From Gluconobacter aidae (GTDB taxonomy: Bacteria; Pseudomonadota; Alphaproteobacteria; Acetobacterales; Acetobacteraceae): 64,000 bases of DNA. The number at the start of each line of letters is the position of its first letter. Within the stretch, counting starts at the first letter, position 1. Positions 35,391-44,448 of this stretch are shown here, one piece after another. The notes under the pieces were generated by a model. It was not told the origin of the DNA and searched no databases. It saw only the letters and a program-made list of their open reading frames with translations. Position numbers and translations under genes: made by a program. The stretch spans positions 1-64,000 of the forward strand of contig NZ_WIPH01000001.1 of assembly GCF_009547075.1 (NCBI RefSeq), given 5' to 3'.

Positions 35391-35948
35391 ATGCAGGACG
35401 AGCATCAGGTTAACGAAGAAGACAAGCTGCGACAGGCTCTGGCCCGTCTGGGGGCAGGAGCCTCCTCCCGCTCTTCCAAGCCCCGACCTCTCACACCCAC
35501 TCCCGAACGTCGCCGGCGTTTCGTCCGTGACGGACAGGTTGTGGTCGAACATCAGGGGAGCCGCGGAATTGCCGCGCGCAATCCCAGTCAGGAAGACCAG
35601 GAAGAAATCGAGCGTCTGCGCCAGTCGGTCAAGCGCGAGCAGCGTCGCTGGGAAGAGGCCGAGCGGAGCCTGATGGAAGTCCGCTCCCAGCTCAAGGCGT
35701 TTGAAACGCGTGAAGCCCATGCGAAGATCCAGATCACCGAACTGAACCGCGAACTGCGCGAAAACCAGGACGCGATCCAGACTCTGAAGGCCTCTCTGCA
35801 TCAGGCCCGCGAGCAGGCTGCCGAGGCCGCGCGGCGCGCACCCCGTCCCGTTGGGCGGCCCCGCAAGGAAGCGGCTCCGGAAGTGGCGGAAATGGACGGA
35901 AGCGACGTTGCCGAGCAGGAGCCGGTGCAGTGGTGGGTGAAAGCCTGA
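35391..35948 (+). CDS. Coiled-coil protein with AT-hook-like tail
   Basis: The 185-residue product has no recognised enzyme fold. Residues about 65-145 are a highly charged heptad-type coiled coil (EIERLRQSVKREQRRWEEAE, KIQITELNRELRENQDAIQT), followed by PRPVGRPRKEA, whose GRPRK core resembles an AT-hook for the minor groove of DNA, and an acidic end. KfrA-like and other small DNA-associated proteins share this build, but that is only a resemblance. ATG 35391 is the likely start (weak GAAGAA before it). Function unknown. Confidence 0.6.
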   Translation: MQDEHQVNEEDKLRQALARLGAGASSRSSKPRPLTPTPERRRRFVRDGQVVVEHQGSRGIAARNPSQEDQEEIERLRQSVKREQRRWEEAERSLMEVRSQLKAFETREAHAKIQITELNRELRENQDAIQTLKASLHQAREQAAEAARRAPRPVGRPRKEAAPEVAEMDGSDVAEQEPVQWWVKA

Positions 35949-35950
35949 TT

Positions 35951-37918
35951 TCAGGCTTCCTCCTGCCGGACGCGGTCTGATTGTCTGACCTGCTTTCCGA
36001 ACCACAACAGGGCGCCACAGAAAACTGCCCAACCCAGCCCTGCATTCAGCAGGGTCGGGACGGGAAGCGCCAGTGTATCGGCGCTTCCCGTCCCTCCCGC
36101 CATGGCGGCGAGCGCTACGCCGATCAGGCTTTCTCCAACAATGAAGCCTGACGCGATCATCGTTCCCTGTCCCCTGGGGAAGCGACGCAGCAACCATCCC
36201 AGCCCCGCACCAATGCCGATCGTGACCGAGACATCTGCCGGGAGATAGATTCCCATCCCGACAGCCAGCGGTGGAAGGGCCAGGTTGCGGCGGCGCAGCA
36301 CGATATCCAGGATCACCAGCAGAACGCCGAGAGATGCCCCGATTTCCAGCATGAGCCAGTCAAGCTGGTGGGTCAGGATACCGGTGGCGATGGCGGCCAT
36401 CAGCGCAGGCTGTGGCGCGGCAAGCGAGCGTGACGGGTCCATGCCCTCACGTGGCATGGCTCCGGCAAAGCCATAGGCCTGATACAGGACCTGAAGCACC
36501 CAGGGGATGACGACCGCCCCGGCCACACAGCCGATCAGCAGGGCCACTTCCTGCCTCCAGGGCGCCGCGCCGACAAGCTGACCGGTCTTGAGGTCCTGAA
36601 GGTTGTCATTGGAAACAGCCGCCGAGGCCGTAATGGCGGAGAGCACGAAAAGTCCGAAGGCAATGGCTATGGGGCGCTGTTCGACACTGAGCAGGCCAGT
36701 GCTTTCCAGCCCCCACAGGGCGACCGAAATGGCAATGATGGCAATGATCCCCACGCCGGAAATTGGCGAGGACGAAGACCCGATGATCCCGGCCATGTAG
36801 CCGCAGGCGCTGGCAACCAGAAATCCCAGCCCGAAGCAGGCGATCAGCCCCAGCAGGATCAGGGTGGCCAGAGCACTGCCATGCGGCATGACTGGCCACA
36901 GGAAATAGGTGAACAGTCCTGCCAGCAGCACCGCGAGACCTGCGCACAGGGTAATCAGCGTCCGGGGTGCCAGATCGCGGTCGCTGTCATCTCCCGTTGC
37001 CAGATGAGTGACGGAGAGCGCTTCCTTCAGCCCCTGGGCCACGGGCTTCGCGAGGGCCAGCAGGGTCCAGATCGCGGCAACCGCAATAGTGCCAGCGCCG
37101 ATGAACCGCACTTTGTGCAGCCAGAGCCCGGTTGCATCTGCCAGTGGGGTGGCTGAAGGAGCGAGATGGCCCAGAACCGGCACCATGATGCCCCATGCCA
37201 GCAACACACCGAGCAGCATGGCAATTCCGCCACCGATCCCGACCAGATAGCCTGTTCCCAGAAGGGCCAGCGAAAAGCTGCCATTCAGCCGGAAAGCCGA
37301 CGATCCGACGACGGTTGCGACGGAGAAACCATCTGACAGAAGACGCAGCCCAGAAGTCGCGAAGGCGACACTTCCCGAAACCATGGTGCCGAGGGTGAGG
37401 GATCTCAGGCTCCGGGCATCACCCTCGGGGGAGGAGGCGCGCAGGATTTCCGCGCAGGCCGTACCTTCGGGATAAGGCAGGTCGGAATTGCTGACGAGCG
37501 CCCGCCGGAGCGGAATGGTGAAGACAACGCCCGTCATGCCACCCGCCATCGTCAGCAGAAGCGTGATGACATAGGGAAATTCATGCCAGTACCCGACCAT
37601 GATCAGGGCCGGGAGCGCAGCGAACACACAGGACAGGGTTCCGGCCGCGGAAGCCTGGGTCTGGACCATGTTGTTTTCCAGCATGGTCCCGCCGCCCATA
37701 AAGCGCAGAACGGCCATCGAGATGATCGTGGCGGGAATGGATGAGCCGAAAGTCAGGCCGATCTTGAGGCCCAGATAGACGTTCGCTGCCGTAAAGACGA
37801 CCGTGATGAGGGCTCCGAGAATAATCCCGCGGAGGGTCAGTTCGCGACTGTCCATGTGTTTCTGTCCCGAAATGATAGCCGGCACGGAACATTCCGCCGT
37901 GTCCGTATGCCGGGCCAT
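35951..37918 (-). CDS. OPT family oligopeptide transporter
   Basis: The 655-residue inner-membrane protein has about 15-16 helices and OPT motifs: ITVVFTAANVYLGLKIGLTF, SIPATIISMAVLR, NNMVQTQASAAGTLSCVF, LPYPEGTACAEILRA and GASLGVLLVI. Bacterial members import oligopeptides or metal-ligand complexes with protons; substrate here is unknown. An in-frame ATG at 37855 (MDSRELTLRG) would remove a weak N-terminal extension; the true start is not certain. It converges with the coiled-coil gene with a 2-nt gap. Confidence 0.88.
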   Translation of the reverse strand: MARHTDTAECSVPAIISGQKHMDSRELTLRGIILGALITVVFTAANVYLGLKIGLTFGSSIPATIISMAVLRFMGGGTMLENNMVQTQASAAGTLSCVFAALPALIMVGYWHEFPYVITLLLTMAGGMTGVVFTIPLRRALVSNSDLPYPEGTACAEILRASSPEGDARSLRSLTLGTMVSGSVAFATSGLRLLSDGFSVATVVGSSAFRLNGSFSLALLGTGYLVGIGGGIAMLLGVLLAWGIMVPVLGHLAPSATPLADATGLWLHKVRFIGAGTIAVAAIWTLLALAKPVAQGLKEALSVTHLATGDDSDRDLAPRTLITLCAGLAVLLAGLFTYFLWPVMPHGSALATLILLGLIACFGLGFLVASACGYMAGIIGSSSSPISGVGIIAIIAISVALWGLESTGLLSVEQRPIAIAFGLFVLSAITASAAVSNDNLQDLKTGQLVGAAPWRQEVALLIGCVAGAVVIPWVLQVLYQAYGFAGAMPREGMDPSRSLAAPQPALMAAIATGILTHQLDWLMLEIGASLGVLLVILDIVLRRRNLALPPLAVGMGIYLPADVSVTIGIGAGLGWLLRRFPRGQGTMIASGFIVGESLIGVALAAMAGGTGSADTLALPVPTLLNAGLGWAVFCGALLWFGKQVRQSDRVRQEEA

Positions 37919-37987
37919 TCGCGACAGTCCGTTATCATGAAATAACGGGCTGCCGCCTGTGTCTGAAGGGCTGACCCGGCGTTCTGG

Positions 37988-38581
37988 TTACTGTGTGTGG
38001 CTGTGGAAGGAGACCGGTGCGAGATGCTCGCGGTTATACCCGAGTTCGCCATGTGTCAGCTGGTAGCCGATTTCAAGCGTGTAGGGATTTTCCTGCGTCA
38101 TGTTTCCCGTGGCGGGAAGATCAATCAGGCGCAGGTTCGTCCGTACCGACTGTGTGCTGACATTGGCCGGGAAGCGGAAGCTGTCGGTGAAGACCTTCTT
38201 GTCCACGATCTTACCGTCACGCATGATGACGATGAAATACGGCACGTCGATCGTGCTGCTGGTCGCAGCCGGACCACGGGTCAGGTTCATCGCAAGGCTC
38301 AGGCGCGTGCGGACCGTCTGGTGGCCATGCGGGCCGTCAGGACCACGTTCGCAATCCCCGGAGAGGGAGGCGATCTGGGCATGGCTGACGAGACTGCCGA
38401 TATCCGCGCTCTTGCCGTCATAGACGAACTGGTCCGCTGCCGAACCCGGGATATCGAGCGTCGGGCAGGCAGGTGCGAAGAAACTCGGGTTGGATTCGTC
38501 GCAGCCGGCCAGACTCGAAAGCGCCACAAGGGCAAAAGCCGGAGCAAACAGGGGCGAGGCGAAGCGCCGGATGGCTGGCAT
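37988..38581 (-). CDS. Putative lipoprotein, function unknown
   Basis: The 197-residue product starts with a lipoprotein signal ([14 protein letters not shown], Cys about 27). The remainder is a secreted beta-rich domain containing [51 protein letters not shown] and [18 protein letters not shown], with no recognised family. GGGAG lies 11 nt before ATG 38579-38581. It is divergent from ispH, 102 bp away. Confidence 0.7.
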   Translation of the reverse strand: MPAIRRFASPLFAPAFALVALSSLAGCDESNPSFFAPACPTLDIPGSAADQFVYDGKSADIGSLVSHAQIASLSGDCERGPDGPHGHQTVRTRLSLAMNLTRGPAATSSTIDVPYFIVIMRDGKIVDKKVFTDSFRFPANVSTQSVRTNLRLIDLPATGNMTQENPYTLEIGYQLTHGELGYNREHLAPVSFHSHTQ

Positions 38582-38683
38582 CAGCTGAAGAAACTCCCAA
38601 CAAAGCGGCCCGGACGTTGCGACGAGAGGCAATCCGGTCGATACTGGTCCTACATATCGAACTCCGCCCGCTTGGGGAACACC

Positions 38684-39694
38684 ATGTCAGAACAGACGAC
38701 TTTCGCTCCTTCCCGCACCGACGGTGTGGAAGCCCATAAAACCCTTCGCGTCCTGCTCGCCGGTCCGCGTGGATTCTGTGCCGGCGTGGACCGTGCCATC
38801 CGTGTCGTGGAAGAGGCCCTGCGCCGTTATGGCGCTCCGGTCTATGTCCGCCACGAGATCGTCCATAACCGGACCGTCGTGGAAGGGCTGGAAGCCAAGG
38901 GCGCCATTTTCGTCGAGGAACTGGATGAAGTGCCGGAAGACGGACATGTCGTTTTCTCGGCTCACGGCGTTCCCAAGGCGGTTCCGGCAGAGGCCCAGCG
39001 CCGCAATCTGCTCTATCTGGATGCGACCTGCCCGCTGGTTTCCAAAGTTCATCGTGAAGCCGAGCGTCATTTCGCGGGCGGTGGTCCGGACCAGCTCCAT
39101 ATCCTCATGATCGGCCATGCGGGCCATCCGGAAGTTGTTGGCACGATGGGCCAGCTCCCGCCGGGTGCGGTCACGCTCATCAATGATGCGGAAGAAGCCC
39201 GTACGATCCAGCCGGAAGATCCCGCCAAGCTGGCCTTCATCACGCAGACCACGCTGTCGGTCGATGACACGGCCGAGATCGTGGACATCCTGCGCTCGCG
39301 CTTCCCGCTCATTGAAGGGCCGAAGCGCGAAGACATCTGCTATGCCACGACCAACCGTCAGGAAGCCGTGAAGGCCATTGCACCCGAGAGCGATCTTGTG
39401 ATCGTGATCGGCTCGCCCAACTCGTCTAACTCGCAGCGTCTACGGGAAGTGGCTGAGCGGTCGGGCGCGCGTCGGGCGCTGCTGGTGCCGAAACTCGAGA
39501 ATCTGGACTGGAGTGTGCTTGAAGGCGTGGAAACGCTGGGCATCAGTGCCGGTGCGTCTGCTCCCGAGAGCCTCGTGCAGGAAATGGTGTCGGCTCTGGC
39601 CGAGAAGTACACGCTCAAGATCGAAGAGCGGATCGTCAAGGAAGAGAACATCAACTTCCGTCTGCCCGGTCCGCTGGCTGGCGAGGACGACTGA
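38684..39694 (+). CDS. ispH: 4-hydroxy-3-methylbut-2-enyl diphosphate reductase
   Basis: IspH makes IPP and DMAPP, the last step of the MEP isoprenoid pathway, with an oxygen-sensitive [4Fe-4S] cluster. The 336-residue protein has the three cluster Cys in [28 protein letters not shown] and [14 protein letters not shown], plus FSAHGVP and [11 protein letters not shown] for substrate. ATG 38684 with GGGGA upstream is used; the frame is open for over 200 codons before it, antisense to the lipoprotein gene, and that part is not coding. It heads ispH-thrB-rnhA. Confidence 0.96.
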   Translation: MSEQTTFAPSRTDGVEAHKTLRVLLAGPRGFCAGVDRAIRVVEEALRRYGAPVYVRHEIVHNRTVVEGLEAKGAIFVEELDEVPEDGHVVFSAHGVPKAVPAEAQRRNLLYLDATCPLVSKVHREAERHFAGGGPDQLHILMIGHAGHPEVVGTMGQLPPGAVTLINDAEEARTIQPEDPAKLAFITQTTLSVDDTAEIVDILRSRFPLIEGPKREDICYATTNRQEAVKAIAPESDLVIVIGSPNSSNSQRLREVAERSGARRALLVPKLENLDWSVLEGVETLGISAGASAPESLVQEMVSALAEKYTLKIEERIVKEENINFRLPGPLAGEDD

Positions 39695-39700
39695 TTTCTC

Positions 39701-40651
39701 ATGGCCGTCTATACGGAACTGGCGGCCGAGACGCTCGACGCGTTTCTTGGCACTTACGAGATCGGAAATCTGGTCTCGTTTCATGGCATCGCCGAGGGGG
39801 TCGAAAACAGTAACTTCCTCCTCCGTACGACGAAGGGGGATTTCATTCTCACGCTGTTCGAGCGGCGGGTGAGTGCGGCTGATCTCCCGTGGTTTCTGGG
39901 GCTTATGCAGCATCTGGCGGGCAGGGGGCTGAACTGTCCGCTTCCCGTATCGGACCGGAGCGGGAATGCCCTTCGGAGTCTCGCGGACCGTCCCGCTGCC
40001 ATCACGACATTTCTTCCCGGCGTCTCTGCAACCCAGCTTGATGCAGGCCTGTGTCTGGAGCTCGGCAAGGCACTGGCCCGGTTGCATAACGCAGGCGAGG
40101 GCTATGATGCGGTCCGGCCGAATGCGCTCTCTCCGGCGGCATGGGGGCCCCTGCTTGAAAGCTGTGGGGAGAGCGGAGATGCGCTGTCACCGGGTCTGAC
40201 GGCAGAGGTACGGGCTGCCCTGCAGAAGGTTGAAGGTGCATGGCCATCTCCGGAGGCTCTGCCGCGCGGTCAGATTCATGCAGACCTGTTTCCGGATAAC
40301 GTTTTCTTTCAGAACGGCCAGGTGTCCGGGCTGATCGACTTCTATTTCGCCTGTACGGACTTTCTGGCTTACGATCTGGCCATCTGTCTGAACGCCTGGT
40401 GCTTTCGCGATGAAAAGACATTTGAACCGTCTTTCGCCGCTGCGATCCTTCAGGGTTATGAGAGTATTCGTCTGCTCAGCGATGTAGAGAAAGCCGCTCT
40501 TCCGACCCTGTGTCAGGGCGCTGCGATCCGCTTTCTGCTGACACGGCTTTACGACTGGATCAACACCCCCGCAGATGCGCTGGTGACCCGCAAGGATCCG
40601 CTGGCCTATCTGCGGCGCCTGCGTCATTTCCAGAGCACGTCTCATGTCTGA
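39701..40651 (+). CDS. thrB: Homoserine kinase (type II)
   Basis: The enzyme phosphorylates homoserine for threonine synthesis. The 316-residue protein has the APH/choline-kinase fold: [20 protein letters not shown] near the N-terminus, the catalytic loop [13 protein letters not shown] and the metal Asp in [20 protein letters not shown]. It starts 6 nt after ispH and overlaps rnhA by 8 nt, a conserved alphaproteobacterial trio. It competes with MetX (16.3 kb) for homoserine. Confidence 0.94.
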   Translation: MAVYTELAAETLDAFLGTYEIGNLVSFHGIAEGVENSNFLLRTTKGDFILTLFERRVSAADLPWFLGLMQHLAGRGLNCPLPVSDRSGNALRSLADRPAAITTFLPGVSATQLDAGLCLELGKALARLHNAGEGYDAVRPNALSPAAWGPLLESCGESGDALSPGLTAEVRAALQKVEGAWPSPEALPRGQIHADLFPDNVFFQNGQVSGLIDFYFACTDFLAYDLAICLNAWCFRDEKTFEPSFAAAILQGYESIRLLSDVEKAALPTLCQGAAIRFLLTRLYDWINTPADALVTRKDPLAYLRRLRHFQSTSHV

Positions 40652-41096
40652 GGCGTCTGGAGAACGTCCCCGGGTGGAAATCTGGACGGATGGAGGATGC
40701 AAACCCAATCCGGGTCCCGGCGGATGGGGGGCGCTTCTGGTTTGCCGCGGTCAGGAAAAGGAACTCCTGGGCGGCGACCCGGAGACGACTAACAACCGTA
40801 TGGAACTGACAGCGGCGGCCGAGGCGCTCGAAGCGCTCAAACGCCCCTGCATCGTGACGCTGCATACGGACAGCGAGTATCTGCGCAACGGCATCACCCG
40901 CTGGCATACGGGCTGGGTGCGGCGCAAGTGGCGGAATGCGGCAGGTGATCCCGTGGCCAATATGGATCTGTGGCAGCGGATTCTGGAAGCCGCGAAACCG
41001 CATGAGATCGACTGGCTCTGGGTCAAGGGTCATTCAGGCGATGAAAATAATGAGCGCGTGGATCAGCTCGCGACCCGGGGGCGCGAAGAACTCTGA
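40644..41096 (+). CDS. rnhA: Ribonuclease HI
   Basis: RNase HI cuts RNA in RNA-DNA hybrids. The 150-residue protein has all four acidic residues: Asp in [20 protein letters not shown], Glu in [13 protein letters not shown], Asp in [12 protein letters not shown], and Asp in [10 protein letters not shown], with the HSGD segment of the mobile His loop. It overlaps thrB by 8 nt. Confidence 0.96.
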   Translation: MSEASGERPRVEIWTDGGCKPNPGPGGWGALLVCRGQEKELLGGDPETTNNRMELTAAAEALEALKRPCIVTLHTDSEYLRNGITRWHTGWVRRKWRNAAGDPVANMDLWQRILEAAKPHEIDWLWVKGHSGDENNERVDQLATRGREEL

Positions 41097-41165
41097 AAAA
41101 TGACGGTTTTTCTCAGGTCTTTGAAGAGAAACGAAAAAATCGACAAAAAAAGTTCATTTAGGGGC

Positions 41166-41194
41166 TTTACCGACCCCGGCCATTTGGCTACATA
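41166..41194 (+). promoter_or_regulatory. Candidate promoter of tRNA-Asn
   Basis: TTTACC (41166-41171) and TACATA (41189-41194) are 17 nt apart, placing the start about 6 nt before the mature tRNA. Both boxes are moderate matches. Confidence 0.35.
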
Positions 41195-41206
41195 CCACCT
41201 CGCCGG

Positions 41207-41282
41207 TCCCGAATAGCTCAGTTGGTAGAGCAAGCGACTGTTAATCGCTGGGTCGTAGGTTCGAGTCCTACTTCGGGAGCCA
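41207..41282 (+). tRNA. tRNA-Asn (anticodon GTT)
   Basis: The 76-nt cloverleaf has acceptor TCCCGAA/TTCGGGA, D-arm TAGCTCAGTTGGTAGAGCA, anticodon stem-loop GCGACTGTTAATCGC with GTT, T-arm GTAGGTTCGAGTCCTAC and encoded CCA. Confidence 0.97.
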
Positions 41283-41318
41283 GCCTTTCCTTCGGAAAGC
41301 TGCTCCGGCCGCAAACAA

Positions 41319-41340
41319 AGCTCCCTCTCGGGAGTTTTTT
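41319..41340 (+). terminator. Terminator after tRNA-Asn
   Basis: CTCCC (41321-41325) and GGGAG (41330-41334) form a short hairpin followed by TTTTTT. A second hairpin, CTTTCC-TTC-GGAAAG, lies at 41285-41299. Confidence 0.7.
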
Positions 41341-41352
41341 GCGTTTCTGGGC

Positions 41353-42579
41353 TTACGGCTCTTCCGGGAAGATGTCTTCCAGACGATCGAGCGTCCACAG
41401 GCGGGGAAAGAAGCGGGCCCAGATAGCCGCCACCAGAATAGTCCCAATACCACCGGCAATGACGGCGGCTTCCGGTCCGATCGCGGTACCGAGCATGCCG
41501 CTTTCGAATTCGCCGAGCTGATTGCTGGAGCCGATGAACAGCGTGTTTACCGCCGAGACCCGCCCGCGCATCGAATCCGGTGTGGCTAGTTGGATCAGCG
41601 AAGAGCGGATCACCACGCTGACGACGTCAGAGGCTCCGAGAACCATCAGGGCCACGATCGAGAGCCAGACCGTGTGGGATGCGCCAAAGACGATCGTCGC
41701 AATGCCGAACATGACGACAGCCATGAACATGATGAGGCCAGTTCGACCCTTCAGGGGATAGCGTGACAGGCCCCAGGACATCAGAAGCGCCCCGAGGGCA
41801 GGGGCCGCACGCAGCAGTCCCAGACCGATCGGTCCGACATGCAGGATGCCGTCCGCGTAGACTGGCAGCATGGCTGTGGCACCCCCCAGCAGCACGGCAA
41901 AAAGGTCTAAAGTGATGGCTCCCAGCAGGTCCCGGCGGCGATTGAGGAAGGACAGACCCGCAAAGACCGAAGCAAACGTGATCGGTTCCTTAGCCGGAAC
42001 GGTATGAAGCAGTCTGAGCGAGAATGTTCCGGCAAAAGCTACTGTGAACCCGACCGTGGAGAGTGCGTAGCAGACGACTGGTCCGATGCCGTAGAGAAGA
42101 CCGCCCAGACTTGGCCCGACAATGGAGGAAGTCATGAACAGCGACGAAAGCGTGGCCTGTGCCCGGGGAAGAAGGGCGGGTGGGGCGATTGCGGGCAGGA
42201 AAGCCTGCTGGCACGGCATCTCGAAGCTTCTCAGAACACCGTAGAACGCCGCAAACGTATAGATGGCGCCTGTTGTCAGCAGATGAAACGCGGCGCCGAA
42301 GGCCAGGATCGCGGTAGCCAGGATTTCGCAGACCTGACAGATCAGGACGATGCTGCGCCGGTTGAAGCGGTCCGCGACATGACCGGCGACAAAGGTCAGC
42401 GGCACCATGGGCAGGAACTGGGCCAGACCCAGATAGCCCAGAGACGCTACGTCATGTGTCAGCTCGTAGACCTGCCATCCGATGGCGATCGTCATGGTGC
42501 TCGCTGAGAGCTGTGAGAAAATTCTTCCGACAATCAGGGACGGAAGGCCGGGGAGAGAGCACAGGGCCGGATCGATCAT
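41353..42579 (-). CDS. Major facilitator superfamily transporter (EntS-like)
   Basis: The 408-residue protein has 12 hydrophobic segments. LGLAQFLPMVPLTFVAGHVADRFNRR holds the MFS loop 2-3 motif (GHVADRFNRR). It resembles the EntS/enterobactin-exporter-like group: FSQLSASTMTIAIGWQVYEL at the start and a DSMRGRVSAVNTLFIGSSNQLGEFESG loop. Substrate is unknown; export is more likely than import for this group. It stands alone between tRNA-Asn and the divergent gpt gene. Confidence 0.85.
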   Translation of the reverse strand: MIDPALCSLPGLPSLIVGRIFSQLSASTMTIAIGWQVYELTHDVASLGYLGLAQFLPMVPLTFVAGHVADRFNRRSIVLICQVCEILATAILAFGAAFHLLTTGAIYTFAAFYGVLRSFEMPCQQAFLPAIAPPALLPRAQATLSSLFMTSSIVGPSLGGLLYGIGPVVCYALSTVGFTVAFAGTFSLRLLHTVPAKEPITFASVFAGLSFLNRRRDLLGAITLDLFAVLLGGATAMLPVYADGILHVGPIGLGLLRAAPALGALLMSWGLSRYPLKGRTGLIMFMAVVMFGIATIVFGASHTVWLSIVALMVLGASDVVSVVIRSSLIQLATPDSMRGRVSAVNTLFIGSSNQLGEFESGMLGTAIGPEAAVIAGGIGTILVAAIWARFFPRLWTLDRLEDIFPEEP

Positions 42580-42649
42580 TGCGGCACTTTAGGCATTTCC
42601 GTCGCTCAAGTTTATTGCAAAATTACGAGACGGAAGGCAGAGGAAGACC

Positions 42650-43156
42650 ATGACAGCCAATCAGCCCCCCCAAACCGTTCATTATGCGACCGTCACCTGG
42701 GACCAGCTCCATCGTGACGCGCGTCTTCTGGCCGCAACCCTCATGCAGAAGCATGGTCCTTTCCGTGGAATCGTTGCCATTACCCGTGGTGGCCTGATCC
42801 CCGCCGCCATTCTCGGGCGCGAAATGGGCTGCCGCCTGATCGAGAGCGTCTCGGTCATCAGCTATGCCGGCGAGGAAGGCACGCAGCACGAGCCGAAGGT
42901 CGTCAAGCCGCCTGTTGCCGCCGGCGATGGTGAAGGCTTCCTGATCGTGGACGATCTCGTGGATTCGGGTGTAACCGCCCGTATCGTGCGTGAACTGCTG
43001 CCTAAGGCCGTGTTCGCCTGCCTCTACGCCAAGCCCGAAGGCAAGCCCTTCACCGATCATTACGTGACGGAAGTCGCTCAGGACACCTGGGTCCTGTTCC
43101 CGTGGGATACGGCGCCGCTTTTCGTGCCTCCGCTCGTGAGAAGTGAAGGCGAATAA
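42650..43156 (+). CDS. gpt: Xanthine(-guanine) phosphoribosyltransferase
   Basis: Gpt salvages xanthine and guanine with PRPP. The 168-residue protein has [19 protein letters not shown] and the PRPP motif [17 protein letters not shown], followed by [20 protein letters not shown] and the C-terminal WVLFPWDT typical of the Gpt branch. It is 70 bp from the divergent MFS gene. Confidence 0.93.
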   Translation: MTANQPPQTVHYATVTWDQLHRDARLLAATLMQKHGPFRGIVAITRGGLIPAAILGREMGCRLIESVSVISYAGEEGTQHEPKVVKPPVAAGDGEGFLIVDDLVDSGVTARIVRELLPKAVFACLYAKPEGKPFTDHYVTEVAQDTWVLFPWDTAPLFVPPLVRSEGE

Positions 43157-43165
43157 AAAACCCCC

Positions 43166-43194
43166 TTGCCTCGACCGGTCAGACATCCTAGGTT
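43166..43194 (+). promoter_or_regulatory. Candidate promoter of the tRNA-Pro/tRNA-Arg pair
   Basis: TTGCCT (43166-43171) and TAGGTT (43189-43194) are 17 nt apart, with the start expected near 43201, just ahead of the tRNA at 43205. Confidence 0.4.
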
Positions 43195-43204
43195 CCGGCC
43201 GGTT

Positions 43205-43281
43205 CGGGGCGTGGCGCAGCCTGGTAGCGCGCTTGTTTTGGGTACAAGAGGCCCCCGGTTCGAGTCCGGGCGCCCCGACCA
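43205..43281 (+). tRNA. tRNA-Pro (anticodon TGG)
   Basis: The 77-nt gene has acceptor CGGGGCG/CGCCCCG, D-arm GGCGCAGCCTGGTAGCGC, anticodon stem-loop CTTGTTTTGGGTACAAG with TGG, T-arm CCCGGTTCGAGTCCGGG and encoded CCA. Confidence 0.97.
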
Positions 43282-43299
43282 GTTAATGGCTTCATTGAT

Positions 43300-43376
43300 G
43301 CGCCCTTAGCTCAGCTGGATAGAGCAACAGCCTTCTAAGCTGTGGGTCACTGGTTCGAATCCAGTAGGGCGCGCCA
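43300..43376 (+). tRNA. tRNA-Arg (anticodon TCT)
   Basis: The 77-nt gene has acceptor GCGCCCT/AGGGCGC, D-arm AGCTCAGCTGGATAGAGCA, anticodon stem-loop CAGCCTTCTAAGCTG with TCT (AGA/AGG codons), T-arm CTGGTTCGAATCCAG and encoded CCA. It lies 18 nt after tRNA-Pro and is probably co-transcribed. Confidence 0.97.
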
Positions 43377-43417
43377 GCCATTCCCCAGGCTCAACTGGCG
43401 CCTGATTTCCTTTAATT

Positions 43418-43828
43418 TCAGTCTGATGGATTATTATCCTGATAGGCTTTGAGAAGAACCTTCTGCATGGCTGCGTCCGGTGCGCCCAGAAAGTCCTGCT
43501 GGAGCGACGTCTCGCCCTTGAGGCTCAGAAGGCCCCAGGCTGCTGAATGATCCTTCGCGAATACGACTTCCAGCTGCTCCGCGGCACAGTCATGGGGCCG
43601 GCACATATGGCCCAGAATGTAGGGCTTGCCCCCGAGATTGAAGGTGTTGACGGGTACGGATGTCGCCTGTGCTGTCGTTACCCATGACGGAAGGGTCAAC
43701 ATGGCCTGATAGGCCTGTCTGAACCCGTTTTCGGCTGCCAGTTCAGCCGTTGTCGGTGGTGTCGCCGCCGAGACTGTCTGGAGTGTCGCAAGCGCGAGAA
43801 TGACAGGAAGGAGTCTGGTTGTCCGCAT
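43418..43828 (-). CDS. Ivy-family C-type lysozyme inhibitor
   Basis: The 136-residue protein has a signal peptide (about 1-21, ending VSA) and an Ivy domain. The key feature is HMCRPHDCAAEQL, matching the CKPHDC protrusion that plugs the lysozyme active site, with a disulfide between its two Cys. KPYILGHMC and WGLLSL flank it as in the family. It acts in the periplasm against host or competitor lysozyme, or as a brake on endogenous lytic transglycosylases. It stands alone after tRNA-Arg and upstream of no PG gene. Confidence 0.8.
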   Translation of the reverse strand: MRTTRLLPVILALATLQTVSAATPPTTAELAAENGFRQAYQAMLTLPSWVTTAQATSVPVNTFNLGGKPYILGHMCRPHDCAAEQLEVVFAKDHSAAWGLLSLKGETSLQQDFLGAPDAAMQKVLLKAYQDNNPSD

Positions 43829-43839
43829 TGTTTCGACCT

Positions 43840-44412
43840 TCAGAAAGTGTTCAGGCTTTTGAACAGAACACCCTGTTTTTCAAGTTTATTCAGCACATCG
43901 CCGGGGTCTGGTGCGATACCCCGGCAGGCTTGTGGAACCACTTCTGTGCGATAGCCGTACTGCACGGCATCCAGCGCGGTGGCCATCACGCAGTAATCAA
44001 GTGCGAGGCCGCAGATCACGACGTGCTCTATGTCCAGCCCCTTTAATAACCCGTCCAGCCCGGTCGAGGTTGCACGGTCATTATCGAGAAACCCTGAATA
44101 GCTGTCCCGTTCCCGTAACACACCCTTGCGGATGATATGCGTCACCGGCTCCGGCAGGAGCGTTGGCGGGAAATCCGCGCCATGAGTGCCGGCAACACAG
44201 TGAACGGGCCAGGGGCCACCCTGCGTGCTGAAGGAACAGTGCTGGGAAGGATGCCAGTCCTGCGTCGCGATGACCGCCCTGAACGGATGTCCGGCAAGCG
44301 CATTGACGGCTTCAAAAATACTGTTTCCGTCCGGAACGGCGAGCGCGCCGCCGGGCAGGAAGTCATTCTGGATATCGACAAGGATGAGAGCGGAGCGGCT
44401 TAGATCGGTCAT
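43840..44412 (-). CDS. pncA: Nicotinamidase
   Basis: PncA hydrolyses nicotinamide to nicotinate in NAD salvage. The 190-residue protein shows the catalytic Asp in LVDIQNDFLPGGALAVP, the metal-binding ATQDWHPSQHCSF, the Lys in HIIRKGV, and the nucleophile Cys in VICGLALDYCVMATALDA. ATG 44410-44412 (MTDLSRSALIL) is chosen because the sequence then starts just before strand 1; an ATG ten codons upstream is possible. Confidence 0.94.
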   Translation of the reverse strand: MTDLSRSALILVDIQNDFLPGGALAVPDGNSIFEAVNALAGHPFRAVIATQDWHPSQHCSFSTQGGPWPVHCVAGTHGADFPPTLLPEPVTHIIRKGVLRERDSYSGFLDNDRATSTGLDGLLKGLDIEHVVICGLALDYCVMATALDAVQYGYRTEVVPQACRGIAPDPGDVLNKLEKQGVLFKSLNTF

Positions 44413-44448
44413 GGTGTGATCTAAGCAGTCTCCATCCCGCACTGGAAG

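Noticed and set aside
37997-38683. Long in-frame upstream extension of ispH
   Set aside because: It is antisense to the lipoprotein gene; the IspH family starts near ATG 38684, which has its own ribosome-binding site.
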